Assembly (NCBI RefSeq): GCF_024166365.1
Contig: NC_064834.1
Location: 52,680,001 to 52,744,000, forward strand
Source: Elephas maximus indicus
Lineage: Eukaryota > Chordata > Mammalia > Proboscidea > Elephantidae
Length of the DNA stretch: 64,000 nucleotides
Direction: 5' to 3'
The notes beneath the pieces are model-generated. The model searched no databases. It was given only the letters and a program-made list of their open reading frames with translations, and had not been told where the DNA came from. The position numbers and the translations under genes are program-made. Every line of letters starts with the position of its first letter. Position 1 is the first letter of the stretch. This document shows, piece after piece, positions 34,326 through 45,505 of the stretch.

Positions 34326-34400
34326 CGAGCCCTGGTGGCACAGGGTCACTATAAGTCAGAATCAATTTGATGGCAACAGGTTTATTTGGGTTTTTTGGAT
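34326..34400 (+). mobile_element. Internally deleted AfroSINE (head joined to tail)
   Basis: The first ~18 bases (gagccctggtggcacag) join directly to the last ~50 (ggtcactataagtcagaatc onward). About 100 internal bases are absent. Confidence 0.75.
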
Positions 34401-34412
34401 TACCCCTTCTCA

Positions 34413-34612
34413 AGGAGCCCTGGTGGTGCAATGGTTAAGCACTTAACTGCTAACCAAAAGATTCGCTGTTCAAACCTACACAGAGGCTCCACGGGAGAAA
34501 GACCTGGTGATCTGCTCCCATAAACATTATAGCTTAGGAAATCCTATGGGGCAATTCTACTCTGTCACATGGGGGTTGTTATGAATTGACTGGACAGTAC
34601 CTAACAGCACCA
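34413..34612 (+). mobile_element. AfroSINE, long form with RTE-like tail
   Basis: gagccctggtggtgcaatgg head, gagaaagacctggtgatctg block, ending acagtacctaacagcaccac, the RTE-type terminus. Confidence 0.9.
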
Positions 34613-34629
34613 CCACCACCCCCCCTTAT

Positions 34630-34822
34630 CAAGTATCTGGGTGGCGCAAACAGTTAAGAGTTCTGACAGGTTGGTGGTTCAAACCCACCCAGAAACACCT
34701 CAGAAGAAAGGCCTGGCAATGTATTTCAGAAAAGGTCGTAGTCATTGAAAACCCTATGGAGTTCTACTCTGACATACAAGGGGATCGTCATGAGTTGGAA
34801 TCAACTGGACAGCAACTGGTTA
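34630..34822 (+). mobile_element. AfroSINE-related copy, older long form
   Basis: tatctgggtggcgcaaacag head and gaaaggcctggcaatgtatt block, the same variant as 22188-22390 and 59179-59376. Confidence 0.85.
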
Positions 34823-34892
34823 TCCCGTTCTCAGGGCTTCTTACAGTTCACTTCTGCTCCAGGTCCACATTTCAACTGCCCTCAAAGACAAG

Positions 34893-35092
34893 GAATTACT
34901 ATGAGTCCAAATGACTCAATGGCAACGAGTTTGGTGGGGATTTTTTTGTTGTTGTTGCTTATAACGCAGTTGTTCGAAGCTCCGCTGCTAACCAAACGGT
35001 AGGCAGTTGGAATCCACCAGCCACTGCTTGGAAACCCTATGCTAAATTCTGCTCCATGAGTCGCAATCGACCCGAATGCAGAGGGTTACAAA
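34893..35092 (+). mobile_element. Two partial AfroSINEs in tandem
   Basis: A tail-only piece (34893-34950, actatgagtccaaatgactc) is followed by a body lacking most of its head (34960-35092, ctgctaaccaaacggtaggc). Confidence 0.75.
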
Positions 35093-35129
35093 CTGTACGT
35101 GGCTCCGCCCATTCTTCTTACGGCTTAAA

Positions 35130-36740
35130 ACCCGCGGGCTTTTTCTAACTTCCTAGAGTTCAGATTCCGACTCTCGCGACAGTAGGAGACCTCGCGTGAG
35201 GTTCGCTTGCCGCCCTTCCATTGACTTTTAAAAGCCGAGGGGACAGTGTACCCGGCCTCACCCACCGGGTTCCGAACCTCTCTGGCTGGGGGCGCGGTCT
35301 GTGTGGCTGAGGAACCCTTAAGGGACAGGGCTTGGTCGAGTTCGGGTGCGCTCCGCCAAGCGAGAGTTGCAGGTAGCATCCGGGAGCTGGACTCTCCGGA
35401 GCTCTAGTACGCATGCGGGGCGGATCCCACGGGGCGGCCCAGGCCCCGCCCCGAATTTCCGTGTTGGTGGGCGGTTCCTGCCCAAGCCACTCGGCTGGGG
35501 GCGGGGCCTTCTGGGTGGAGCCCGACGAAATAACCCCTCACCAACCGCAAACCCGGGGTTCCGCCCGGCACAAACTCGCCTGCAGCGCGGCTTCTGTAGG
35601 CCCCTTGGGGTAGGCCAGGGCGGGGCCTGGCAGACCCCGGGTGTGATGCGCGAGCCTCCAGCACGCTCTCTTCCCAGCCCCGAACCCAAAGTGCCACGGT
35701 GGCTCTGGTGGCGGCAGAGGGAACAGAGTGCCCCCGGCCCTACCAGCCTAGAAGCCATAGCCTGCAATCACGGCCCCGAGAGACGCCCGCGGGGAAGGCC
35801 CCCAGCCTGCCTTCCCCTGCGGCCGCTAGTCGGATCCGACCTCTAATCACCCGGCTCATCTTCGGGTTGAAGCACCTGCCGGATGTGGGGAGGGTGGAGG
35901 AGGCCAGACGTGGAGAGGCTGATGTAAACCCTGAGTCTCCGGTCGGCGCCTGGGTGCGGGAGTGAAGGCCGGGAGAGAGGGATGCAGGAGCAAGCCAGCA
36001 ATCACCCCCGGGAACCCGGTCCTGGGCAGGAGGGAGAGGCCGTTCATTGGTTCTGCTTTCCAGGAGCGCCCAGACATCGAAGTGGAAAGACTTGGCACCG
36101 GAGCTCCTACCACTTCCCTATTATGCAACTGCTCTAGCAGACCCCGGGAACTGTAAAATCATATGGGACAGGGCCTGGCCGCTCAGTCAACTCTTAGCTT
36201 CCCAGCCACTTACTCCCCCCACCCCCCCCGCCCGGGCCCTCCATCCCGTTCTCTAGTCCTCGCAGCCCTCCCTCTCTTCCAGTTTCGGTGTCCGGTTACG
36301 GTTACAGCTCCTCTGTTCTCATTGTGACTTTGGGCCAGGCTAGGGGGAAGTGGCCCGGGAGGGTCCGGTGTGGCTGCATAAAATTGGCAGAACAAGGTTG
36401 GGGGGGGGGTAGTGTGCGACGTCAACGAGCGGGGAGAGGGGGCGGAGGAGCTGCTCTCTGAGTACAAGTCCGTGGGCTCTCTCAGAGATCCTCAGGCCGG
36501 AGCCGAGGTGGCTGGCGATCCCAGGCCACTGCAAGCCTCTGCTTTCTTTACACGGCCTCCTTTTTCGGACAGGAGTCGCAGCTGCACCGAAGGGCTTAGT
36601 CCCGAACACTTGGTGAGCGCCCTGGGCCCCAGGAAAGGGGCATCATCCCCCTACTCCCGCCTTCCCTACCCATTAACAACTCTACTTTTGGAGCCGCCCA
36701 TTCCCATCCACCATCGAGGCAGGGAGTACCAGAGTTAGAT
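35130..36740 (+). promoter_or_regulatory. KAZALD1: CpG-rich promoter region of KAZALD1
   Basis: Dense CpG and GC boxes, no transposons, directly upstream of the gene. Candidate core elements are a TATA-like gcataaaat at 36376-36384 and a CRE-like GACGTCA at 36418-36424. A good donor, ttg|gtgagc, lies at 36613, fitting a noncoding first exon ending at 36612 spliced to the acceptor ctagcag near 37031-37034. Transcription start position is inferred. Confidence 0.6.
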
Positions 36741-36785
36741 GGTGTGTGGTGGTGGTGTGTGTGGTGGTGCGTGCGTGCGCGCGCT
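36738..36785. repeat. GT/GGT/GCGC simple repeat
   Basis: Irregular gtgtggtggtggtgtgtgtg run ending in tgcgtgcgtgcgcgcgctc, within the presumed first KAZALD1 intron. Confidence 0.75.
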
Positions 36786-37087
36786 CCTGAGCTTTATTAC
36801 CCTTTCCTCTCACCAGCGCCCAACCCCCCAGAAACAGCCCATTCAATTGCTACACGGCATAACTGGATGTTGCCGAGAAGATCACTAAGTCTCTGTGTTG
36901 AGAGTCTACTTCAATTCCAAGGTAGCAGGGCAGGAGCCTAGATGCCAGGGTAAAGCTTTGGTACAGGAAGCGGTTAGGTTGGCCCTTTGGTGCAGGCATG
37001 GCTCTGACTCCTGACCCGGCTTTCCTTCCTAGCAGGGTGCCAGGAACGCGCTGATGCCCCAAGTGCTTGCAGGGCTTCCAGCTAACC

Positions 37088-39469
37088 ATGCCGCGGTCGC
37101 CCGCAGCTGCCTTGGCACTGCCCCTGCTACTGCTCCTGGTGCGGACGCCACCCCTGACCAGTGCGCGACCCTCCCGAGGCCCGGATTATCTGCGGCGCGG
37201 TTGGCTGCGGCTGCTGGCGGAGGGTGAGGGCTGTGAGCCCTGCCGGCCAGAAGAGTGCGCCGCGCCACGGGGCTGCCTGGCGGGCTCGGTACGCGACGCG
37301 TGCGGCTGCTGCTGGGAATGCGCCAACCTCGAGGGCCAACTCTGCGACCTGGACCCCGGCGCACACTTCTACGGGCGTTGCGGCGAGCAGCTCGAGTGCC
37401 GTTTGGACGCAGGTGGCGACCTTAGCCGCGGCGAGGTGCCGGAGCCGCTGTGTGCCTGCCGCTCGCAGCGTCCCCTCTGCGGCTCGGACGGCCGCACCTA
37501 CGAGCAGATCTGCCGCTTGCAGGAGGCGGCCCGCGGGAGGCCCGATGCCAACCTCACTGTGGCGCACCCGGGGCCCTGCGAGTCGGGTACGCACGGTCCC
37601 GGGCCCCAACACCCAGCACTTGGGCTTCCTGGAGGCAGTACTCCCCGGCTCCCAGCGGCATTGGTCTCTTCTGGCCAGCCGAGCGGAAGAGATGAAGCGC
37701 GGGGGGCCTAGAGCCCAGTGTCAGAGCCTGCTCCTGCTGCTGGTCGGTAGAGGCCGCTACCTGAAGGTGCGGGCCCTGAGCTTTGACAGCTAGCTGAGAG
37801 CTCTGAGCAGCCTGAAAGCTCCAGACCCGCCTCCCAGGGACCGGCCCTCTGAGGGAGCATGCGCAGAGCCAGTGGTTGCCCTCAAAATTTAGAGACGGAA
37901 GAAAACCACCGCCCCTCCCCTCACTCCCGCCCCAACTGTTCCCAGACCCTCTGGAGCCCAGGCTCCGAGAATTGGGCTCCTGTGAGATGTAATCAGGTTT
38001 TCATTTGGGCAGATTCGGAGAGCAACCCCAGTGTCCCGTCTCCCGCGTTCTCCTAGGATTAGGGGCTAGTGAAGGGGGGTTGCTCTTTTAGGGCCTCCCC
38101 TCCCTCCAAGGGGCTGAGGGCCATTCGGGCCTCAAGTTTTCTTTGGAAGCTTTAGTAACTTTCACTTCCTGAGCCCGTGCTGCTCGGATTCTGGCTTGGC
38201 TGGGACTGCCGGGAAAGCAAACACCCCGCGGGGATCCCAAGGTTTTCCCCTCCTCTCTTCCCCTCCAGGCTTCCTGCCTGCTGCCCAGACCGGGTTTCTG
38301 GTTCTGCCTTTGCTAAGTGGAACCCTCAGGGTGTGGAGTGGGGGAGGGGCTGCTCTTCAGGGCTTTGGGATCCGGGCTTGGTTAGAAAAGGGGGAGGGGA
38401 GGCCAGGGAGGTGTTGATTACCAGCAAGGCAGGATGGGGTCCTGAAGGGTGGAATGAGGACAGGGGAACAATCAGGGACAGTGTTGCGGCTGCCATGCTG
38501 AGATGTGGGTCTGTGCCCTTGGTTGTGCATTGTCGCCGTGTGGCTCTGTGTGTGTGTGTGTGTGTGCGCGCGCGCGCGCATGCATGCATGCACATCTCCC
38601 TGTTTTCATGACCTTGTGTGTACCTGCATCTGCATTTGCGTGTGCCTGTCTGTGTACATCATGTCTTGTTTATGGATGTACATGTACGTCAACATATATT
38701 TCCCCATAAACGTGTCTACAGTGGTTTGTATATGTGGTCTTTGCTGGGTTGGACGTGCCATCCTGTTCTCAGGCCTCCCACTTCCACCCTCAGAACCCCA
38801 GATTGTGTCACACCCACATGACATTTGGAATGTGACGGGGCAGGACGTAATCTTTGGCTGTGAAGTGTTTGCCTACCCTATGGCCTCCGTTGAGTGGAGG
38901 AAGGACGGCTTGGACATCCAGCTGCCAGGGGATGACCCCCACATCTCTGTGCAGGTAGGGGCAGGGAGCAGAGACTTACCTCGGGCAGCCCAGAACCTCC
39001 ATTGAAGGACCCTGATGACTCCTCCTCTGGCTCCAGTTTAGGGGGGGACCCCAGAGGTTTGAGGTGACGGGCTGGCTGCAGATCCAGGCAGTGCGTCCTA
39101 GTGATGAAGGCACCTACCGCTGCCTTGCCCGAAATGCACTGGGCCAGGTGGAGGCCTTGGCTAGCCTGACAGTGCTCACACCAGGTAAGGGGAAACCCTG
39201 AACTCTGGGGGCTGGGCAGATAGTGGCGGATTAGGGCTCTTGAATATTGTGTAAGAAACTGAGTCTGTGTGTGTGGGTTTGTGTGCACATACAAGCATGG
39301 CTTTCCCACTGGGAAATGCAGGCACCAACAGCCCCTCTCTCCTACCCCCTCTCCTTTGTCCTGTGTGTTTGCAGACCAGCTGAACTCCACAGGAATCCCC
39401 CAGCTGCAGTCCCTGAACCTTCTTCCTGAGGAGGAGGCTGAGAGTGAAGAGGGCGAGGACTACTACTAG
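37088..39469 (+). CDS. KAZALD1: Kazal-type protease-inhibitor domain protein 1 (secreted IGFBP-Kazal-Ig protein); 4 coding exons
   Basis: Coding exons 37088-37586, 38794-38954, 39037-39184 and 39375-39469 total 903 nt, giving 300 residues plus TAG. Order of parts: signal peptide (1-26, LPLLLLLV core); cysteine-rich IGFBP-type domain (about 45-123, motif ACGCCWEC at 71-78); Kazal domain (about 121-165, CGSDGRTYEQIC); C2-type Ig domain (about 168-266, cysteines 189 and 249, W201, DEGTYRC 243-249); acidic tail ending DYY. Possible N-glycosylation sites are NLT155, NVT179 and NST273. All introns are GT-AG. An in-frame TTG lies upstream, but the ATG at 37088 gives the correct signal peptide. KAZALD1 (also called IGFBP-rP10/BONO1) is an extracellular protein linked in the literature to bone formation and regeneration. 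It follows SFXN3 as in human. No damage was seen. Confidence 0.96.
38547..38594. repeat. KAZALD1: TG/CG/CATG alternating tract (Z-DNA type) in KAZALD1 intron
   Basis: 48 bases of unbroken pyrimidine-purine alternation: a TG run, then a CG run, then repeated TGCA. It lies 0.2 kb before the second coding exon, between coding exons 1 and 2. Confidence 0.9.
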
Positions 39470-40099
39470 GTCTAGAGCCCTGGGGCATGGGGGTGGGTGA
39501 GTGGGGATAGTATTCATCTCTGCTCTTGAAAAGACCTGGGAAGTGCACGGGGAGCAAGGCCTTTTCCAGGATGTCTTTAATCCCCTTAGTAAGGGAGATC
39601 ATGGTGGTGTTAGTGCGGGGAGGGAGACAAAAGTTGGAGAAAGGGAGGGAGAGAGGCAGAGACCAAAAGAGGTGGGACTCAGAGGGGCCCATGAAGGAGG
39701 GGCCCATGCAGGAGATGCCCTGCTCAGGACAGTCTCCAGCATGGGCCAGCCAGGTGGAAGGCACCAGCTGCCTTCTGGTCCCAGGCGTGGGAGGGGGGGG
39801 CAGTGGGGGGGGTAGATGCAGGTTGGAGGCTGGAGCAGACACAAAGAGGCGAAGACACCAGGATCTTCCACTTTATTCTGGTAGCCCTCCCTCCAGTGCA
39901 GCCCAGCTGCTCTCCCCCGCAGACCTTTGTTCCTGCTACTATTTTCCTTGTCTCCAGCTTTGGCCTAGCCAAAGCTTGCTCAAAACTCACCTTCTGGAAG
40001 TCTTCCCTCTCTCATAAGTCCGAGTTACACTTACTAACTGCAGTCCTCTTTGTGTTCAGTGTCTGCTGCACAGGAGAGCGCAGTGGGACATGCTAAATA

Positions 40100-40245
40100 T
40101 TTGATCATATATGGTTTTTCCTATCCTTCTGGAAACTCCATGAGGCCAGCGTTATGTCTTATACCACTCTGTATTTGACAATGCCTAGCACAGGACTAGG
40201 CGTACAGTAGGGACCCAATAAAGATTTGTGAATAAACTGAGACAC
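40100..40245 (+). mobile_element. L2 3' end, sense, at the end of KAZALD1
   Basis: Contains ctggaaactccatgaggcca, atgcctagcacaggactagg and caataaagatttgtgaataa, matching the L2 terminal segment. It carries both candidate KAZALD1 poly(A) signals. Confidence 0.7.
40217..40236 (+). terminator. KAZALD1: Two poly(A) signals of KAZALD1, derived from an L2
   Basis: AATAAA at 40217-40222 and at 40231-40236, both within the L2 tail. No earlier AATAAA exists after the stop codon. Confidence 0.5.
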
Positions 40246-40859
40246 CAAGATGCCCAAACAGTTCACCCAGATGTGCACATGAATCCCATATTTCCCTGGG
40301 AGGCCTCCTACACAAGAAGCCTGGCTTCCAGAAGCTGCAGAAAGCTGCAGATCTTGGCATCTAAGCACGTGCCTACCAGATGTACAGAGAAGGCTTGAGC
40401 TCAGTCTACCTTGCCCTCTAGGGAGGAAAGCTGGAGCCATCTGGCTGGAGGGGGGTATCCTCCCAGTCTGCTCTCCACTGAGGCTGGTCTAGAAATGGAA
40501 GTCCTGCCCCTCTCTTCCTCTCAGCTGGTCCCTCCCCAGGCCGACTGGAGAGCCAGAATATAAGGAAAAAAACTGGACGGAGGAGGGGAGAAGTTTGACC
40601 AAGTTTATGGGCTGCACCCTTCCCCAGCTTCCATCAGGGAATTCACCCATTCCCCAGCTAAACCCAGACAAAGCCTGTTGCCTCATCTACACGAAATGGG
40701 ACCTGTCCTATCTGGCCGGGGAGGGGGGTGTCTCACAGAACCGCAATATATGGTTCCCCAAATCTCTCCCCGCACTCTCCTTACCTAGCCCAGGGATACT
40801 GACAAGGCGCAGTGTTGGGAAAATGTTTATTGAACGATTGGAGTGCATGAAAGAGTAAG

Positions 40860-42780
40860 TCAGGGAGGCCAAGACCCTGGTGTGCGGACGACGACTGCCT
40901 CCTACGCGCCTGGGCTCCGCCCGGAGCCTGGCGCCACCACAAGAGGGATAGCAGTGGCTCGGCGTCTGAGCTTGTCCTTTGGGGCCCTCCGCAGGGAGCT
41001 GGGCCTCTTGGGAGCGGCATGGTTCGGCGCCCCTATGCTGGGGTTTGGCCGCCCCTCCCGGAGACCCGCACGGCTCCGCCAGCTGCTGTCGCCTTGCTAG
41101 AGGACAGTTCTCACTGCAGAGCCCTGGCACCAGTTCGGCCGCCCCAGGAGCCGCACACGACAGCGCGCGGGTTGGGATACTTGACAGAATTTCAAAACAA
41201 CCGCGGAAGCAGGAGTAGGGGTATGACCGGGCGGCGCGGGGGAGGAGGCTGTGCGTGCTGTTTGTCGTAGCGACCAGAAGGTCTCCTCCGCGGTGAAAGG
41301 GGAAACTTGGGTCTGGGTCCTGGTGTCCGCTGAGACTCGGCTTCTGGCTGGTTCTTTGCGCCGGGAGCCTACCCAGCTGGGCTCGCGGGCGCCCCCTGGC
41401 GGGCCCAGCGGTGAGCCCACGCCCACCTGCAGAGCCAGGGCTCCACGCGCAAGCCCGCCCCCCCACCCCGCCGCCCCAGTCCAGAGAAAGGCACTCGGGC
41501 CCAGGGAATCCGACTGACTCCTTGACTGCATTTCCACACTTTGTAGGATGTTCCGGTGCAGGCGTCTCGCTTCTTTGAGGCCTCAGTTTCCCCCTTCGCG
41601 GCCCCACAGCCAGGAATGGGAGGAACCCCTGCTGCCGCTCTCCCCCGCCTCTGCACAGCTGACCGGCTTTAATAACGTCGCTGGAAAGTGACACGCGATT
41701 TATTATTAAAGTAATGCGGGCGCGGGGACGGGAAAGGTTTAATAAACGTGCTGAGATGCCGAGGATTATTCACCGCAAATAAATGAGAGCGCGGGCGGCG
41801 TTTTAATAAATAATTTCCCTCCGTTCCCGGGGGAAGAAGGGGAGGGGGCACCCGAGCTGCTGCCAGAGCTGCGGGCTTCGCCTCCACCCGGGTTTCAAGA
41901 CTTCCCCGCGTCTGTAGTCCTAGGTTGTTCACGCTCAGGATATGAGATTCCGGGGGAGCCGGCCCAGAGTGGTCCAGGTCTGGGTGTGGGAGAGGCTCTA
42001 CCCACCCTACTTCGTCCACCTCCGGAATTTTAAGTCGTTTCCTTAAGATGCAGTGAATACGCTTCCTTCGGGCTCTGAACTGACGATCCGGATTAAAGAT
42101 TCGACCTGGGATGGAAGGGTTAACTGAGACCCAGCCCTCTGCCAAGCCGAGGCTCATAGGTCCCAGGTCCTGGCCATTCTCCTCCCTGCTTGTGACTGAC
42201 CCCGCCTGGGCTTCAGATGGAAGGGTGCGTGTACAGGTGCGAGGTTGCCACGCGTGTGCAAATGACCCTGACTCCTTCCTGGGGCCGTTGTGAGGGATGG
42301 GGCAGGTGCGTCTGGCTGCTTGTTACCACTAAGGCTCCGAAGAACGGTGCTGGAGGCCTTCTTTTTTTAGGCCAGCGCGGCCTAAACGGAGGCAGCCGGG
42401 CCTAAGCCTAACACCGGGCTCGTTGGTGAACGAGGGTCGATCGGAGGGCTGAGTAGAACTCGAGTCCCGAGTGGTAGGCCGCCCTCTGGGTGGGAGGCGC
42501 GAAGCCTGGGGGGCCGAAGCCTCCAGGGCAGCGAAGACGAACCCAACCTCAGAGAGGGCTGAGCATGCAAACTTTGGGGGCAGAGAACATGCCGACTGCT
42601 ATCACCTAGAGGCAGCTTGGGGTGCACCCGGCTCCGCAGGTTCTGTGCAGAGTCCAAAAGAGGCGACATCTCTGGCGACACCTCTGGCAGCACTTGGGTG
42701 CATGGGAGGTGGCGAAAGAGTGCCATCTGGTGGATATTTCTGGTTGTGGTCTTAAGACCTGGGCCAGGGGACTTAAGATA
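40860..42780. other. CpG-rich single-copy region without a recognised gene
   Basis: High CpG content and no transposons. Long open frames exist (for example 40708-41694 on the minus strand), but they show no domain, no start context and low-complexity composition, as expected of GC-rich DNA. Possibly a regulatory CpG island or the promoter of a noncoding transcript. Confidence 0.45.
41655..41830. promoter_or_regulatory. Candidate conserved enhancer core within a CpG island
   Basis: AT-rich islands alternate with CpG-rich sequence: CTTTAATAACG, GATTTATTATTAAAGTAATGC, GGTTTAATAAACG, GGATTATTCACCGC, AAATAAATGAG and GTTTTAATAAATAATTTCC. At least eight homeodomain-like cores lie in 175 bases, with no repeat match. 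Confidence 0.5.
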
Positions 42781-42884
42781 TGTTAACATGATACAGTTAA
42801 CTTGACTCTGGAAAAATCTAAATAAAAAGATGCATTAATTTGTATTCATTTAGCATATGTGTACAAGTGAAATGTATGTGATAG

Positions 42885-43035
42885 ACCTCTGGTGGTCCAG
42901 TGGCTAAGAGCTCCAGGGCTAACCAAAAGGTCCGCAGTTTTGATCCACCAGCTGCTCCTTGGAAGCCCTGAGGCGGTTCTCCTGTGTTCTGTACGGTGGC
43001 TATGAATCGGAATCAACCGGGCAGCAACGGGTGTA
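42885..43035 (+). mobile_element. AfroSINE, short form
   Basis: gacctctggtggtccagtgg head and gaatcggaatcaaccgggca tail. First of four copies in the same orientation within 0.8 kb. Confidence 0.9.
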
Positions 43036-43044
43036 TACCTGATA

Positions 43045-43255
43045 AGGAGCCCTGGTGGTGTAAATGGTTAAGCCCTGGGCTGCTGCCAGCTAAAGATTGG
43101 CGGTTCAAATCCACCCAGTGGCTCTGAGGGATAAAGACCTGCTGATCTGTTTCCATAAAAATTATAGCCAAGAAAACTCCATAGGACAGTTCTACTCTGT
43201 CATGTGGGGTCGCTGTGAGTTGGAATCAACTTGAGGCACCTAACTACAACAATAG
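43045..43255 (+). mobile_element. AfroSINE, long form with RTE-like tail
   Basis: gagccctggtggtgtaaatgg head, gataaagacctgctgatctg block, and tail ending gaggcacctaactacaacaa. Confidence 0.92.
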
Positions 43256-43311
43256 CATATATATGATGTTATTATGTCATACTATGTGATATCTATATGT
43301 AATATCTATAA

Positions 43312-43440
43312 TGAAGCCCTGGTGGCACAGTGGTTAAAGAGCTATGGCTGCTAAACAAAATACTGGCAGTTCTAATCCACCAGCAACTCCTCGGAAACCC
43401 TATAGGGCAGTTCTACTCTGTCCCGTAGGGTCATTGTGGG
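43312..43440 (+). mobile_element. AfroSINE, short form, 3'-shortened
   Basis: gaagccctggtggcacagtgg head; stops after tcccgtagggtcattgtggg. Confidence 0.9.
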
Positions 43441-43467
43441 CCTTGTACATAGCAGTTGTTTGTGTCT

Positions 43468-43672
43468 GCGTCCCTGGGTGGCTCAAACAGTTTGTGCTTG
43501 ACTACTAGCCTAAAGGTTGGTGGTTTGAAAACACCCAGTGGTGCCGGGGAAGAAAGGCCGGGAAATCTGCTTCCATAAAGATTATAACCAAGAAAACTCT
43601 ACAGAGCAGTTCTACTCTTTAACACATGGGATTGCTGTGAGTCAAAAAGGACTTGATGACAGCTTTTTTTTT
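43468..43672 (+). mobile_element. AfroSINE-related copy, older long form
   Basis: cgtccctgggtggctcaaac head, gaagaaaggccgggaaatctg block, and a poly-T-ended tail. Confidence 0.85.
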
Positions 43673-43759
43673 TATGATTATGTCTACAGGATCCTGTGCA
43701 CATATATATGTAACTGTCTATGCGTATATGTGTGAGGGGTAGGCAGGCTTAATTCTCTG

Positions 43760-45227
43760 GTGGGCTTGGAGATTCCAGGGATTTTTACTCAAAAGCACAG
43801 GTTCTGTCACCTAGGACTCTATTCTGAGTGCGGAGGCAGCTGAGAACAGAAGGAAAGAGGCTGGAGACATAGGCTGATTACCTACTAGGATATATTGAGT
43901 GTTTCCTCAACCCTCTGAATGACTAGATCCTTTTAAAACAGGGAATAGCTATGTAAGTCAGTCCACAATGACAATGAAATTTTAACAGATCAAGTCTCAC
44001 CTCTCCTCTCAATGTGGAGGGCCTCAGGAGGAAGGATGATGGGCTGGGAATGGGTGGGAATGGGGTTTGGGAGACTAGGGGTAGGAATAGGTTCTCTGAG
44101 GGCAGTGCTGGGAAGCACTTAGTGAGGTGCTGCAAGGGATGAGGTCTGAAAGGTGGTAATGGAAGCTCTGGGAGTTACAGGCAGATAATGGGGAGTGATT
44201 TAAGAACTCTTAGGGCAGGGATGGGGTAGTGGGTTGGAGATGAGGCCTGAGGGGAGTAATGAGTTTGGGATCCGGGATGAAGTTTGGAAGGGAGAGGTAG
44301 CTCAAACGACTGGGATGCACCAGTCTTGGGGTGAAACCTAGAAGCCAGCTCAGATGGAGTCATCTCTCCCTTTCTACCACCCCTCCCTTCCCACACTGGG
44401 ATCCCTAATGTTCTCTAGGCCTGTCTCTGCTCAAGCTAGGTCCTAGATATACTGGGCAGAGGAGGAGAGCTTGGGTTCCAGGGCTCAGCTGGGCTTGGGG
44501 GACTCACCGGCAGGTGGGGTGGGGCAGGGCTCACATCACCACTGTCCCATGAAGTCTTGTCCCAGCCACATGGGTCATTGCCTACCCAGTTGCCAGTACC
44601 AGCTTCCAGTCTGGGCTCAGCCCAGGTAGTTCAAAGATCCACCTCACAACACACACACACACTCCTAGGGTTGAATTGTAAAAGGTGCTTCTGAATAATG
44701 ATTCTTTTCTCCATTTGCTAGATGTTATTCACACCCAGTCAAGGCCAGGAGTCTCCAGGTGTCATCTTAATCCTTGGTCCGCAGTAACCTCATGCTTGTC
44801 CCCTCCTCTACTGGACCACTTTACTCCCAAACCAGAGCCTCTGCCATTTCTGTCCCTTCATTGTCTCTCCTCCCCTCCTTCAGTCCTTTTCTTTCCAGAT
44901 TTGTCTTAGATCCGTGGGCTGTGTACCTCGTTGGTCAGGGAGATGGTGGGTGGAAGACAGGACTGGTTCCTGGCCTGGATTTATTTTTGACAATTCCTCT
45001 GCTATCTGGGTGTCTGAAGTCTCTTTGAACAGGGTGATAGTTACGAAATTCTGGTTTTGGTGACAAATGTTACCTACAGTCAAGTCTTACCTGTCCCCTT
45101 GGTGAGGTGTATCTTGGAAGTCAGGACGGACTTAAGGGTACTAAAGTGGGGAGAGGGTCTCTATGAGAAGTAATGGGAGCCTAGAGAGAAGTGATGACAT
45201 CTCTCTGGGTGAGAGCTGGGGACTCTA
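43760..45227. other. Single-copy stretch, no gene recognised
   Basis: Rich in short G/A-rich phrases. A loosely repeated motif of the type ggtctgaaaggtggtaatgg with ctctgggag recurs at about 44143, 44247, 45153 and 45427. A short CA run lies at about 44650-44663. Open frames are short and not family-like. Confidence 0.45.
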
Positions 45228-45403
45228 GGGACAATTGCTCCTGCCTGCCTCCCACTACAGATCCCTGGAGCAGGGCTGGAGAAGGCCCCACAGTTCTCCT
45301 GGGTTCAGCTGGCTCTCCCGGGACACAGCTTCTAACTCTAACTTCCTCAATATCCTCTCCCCCTTCCCCACTGTGTAAACTGGCATTGGAGGGGTTACAA
45401 TTG
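45228..45403 (+). repeat. Diverged ~170-bp local duplication, copy A
   Basis: Shares in order gggaca, tcctgcc, cagatccctgg, ccacagtt(c/t)tcctgg, ttctaactc and ctgtgt(a/g)aac(t/c)ggc, ending (g)aggggtta, with 47603-47785. Confidence 0.6.
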
Positions 45404-45505
45404 GGGGGCAGTGCTGGGGGTCTCTGTTGGTAGTGGTCTCTGAAGGGTAATAATGGGTCTTTGGGAGCAAAAATGGGGGCTCTGAGATCAAGGATAGGCA
45501 TAGGG

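Larger units (their letters stand above)
39470..40245 (+). other. KAZALD1: KAZALD1 3' untranslated region
   Basis: The first AATAAA after the stop is at 40217-40222, with a second at 40231-40236, so the 3'UTR should end near 40245-40260. There is a G-run at 39791-39811. No other gene was seen. Confidence 0.55.

Noticed and set aside
35318..35846. Open frames of about 150-166 codons on both strands
   Set aside because: Overlapping frames in a CpG island are expected by chance; no conserved protein features.
37161..37793. 210-codon + frame and 161-codon - frame over KAZALD1
   Set aside because: Shadows of the GC-rich KAZALD1 first coding exon; only the frame from 37088 gives the signal peptide and cysteine pattern.
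40708..41694. 328-codon open frame on -
   Set aside because: Lies in CpG-rich DNA, with proline/arginine/glycine-rich low-complexity product, no domain and no splice or start context.
45191..45433. Small gene with SSPPSPLC peptide
   Set aside because: No splice, start or promoter support; kept only as a duplication finding.
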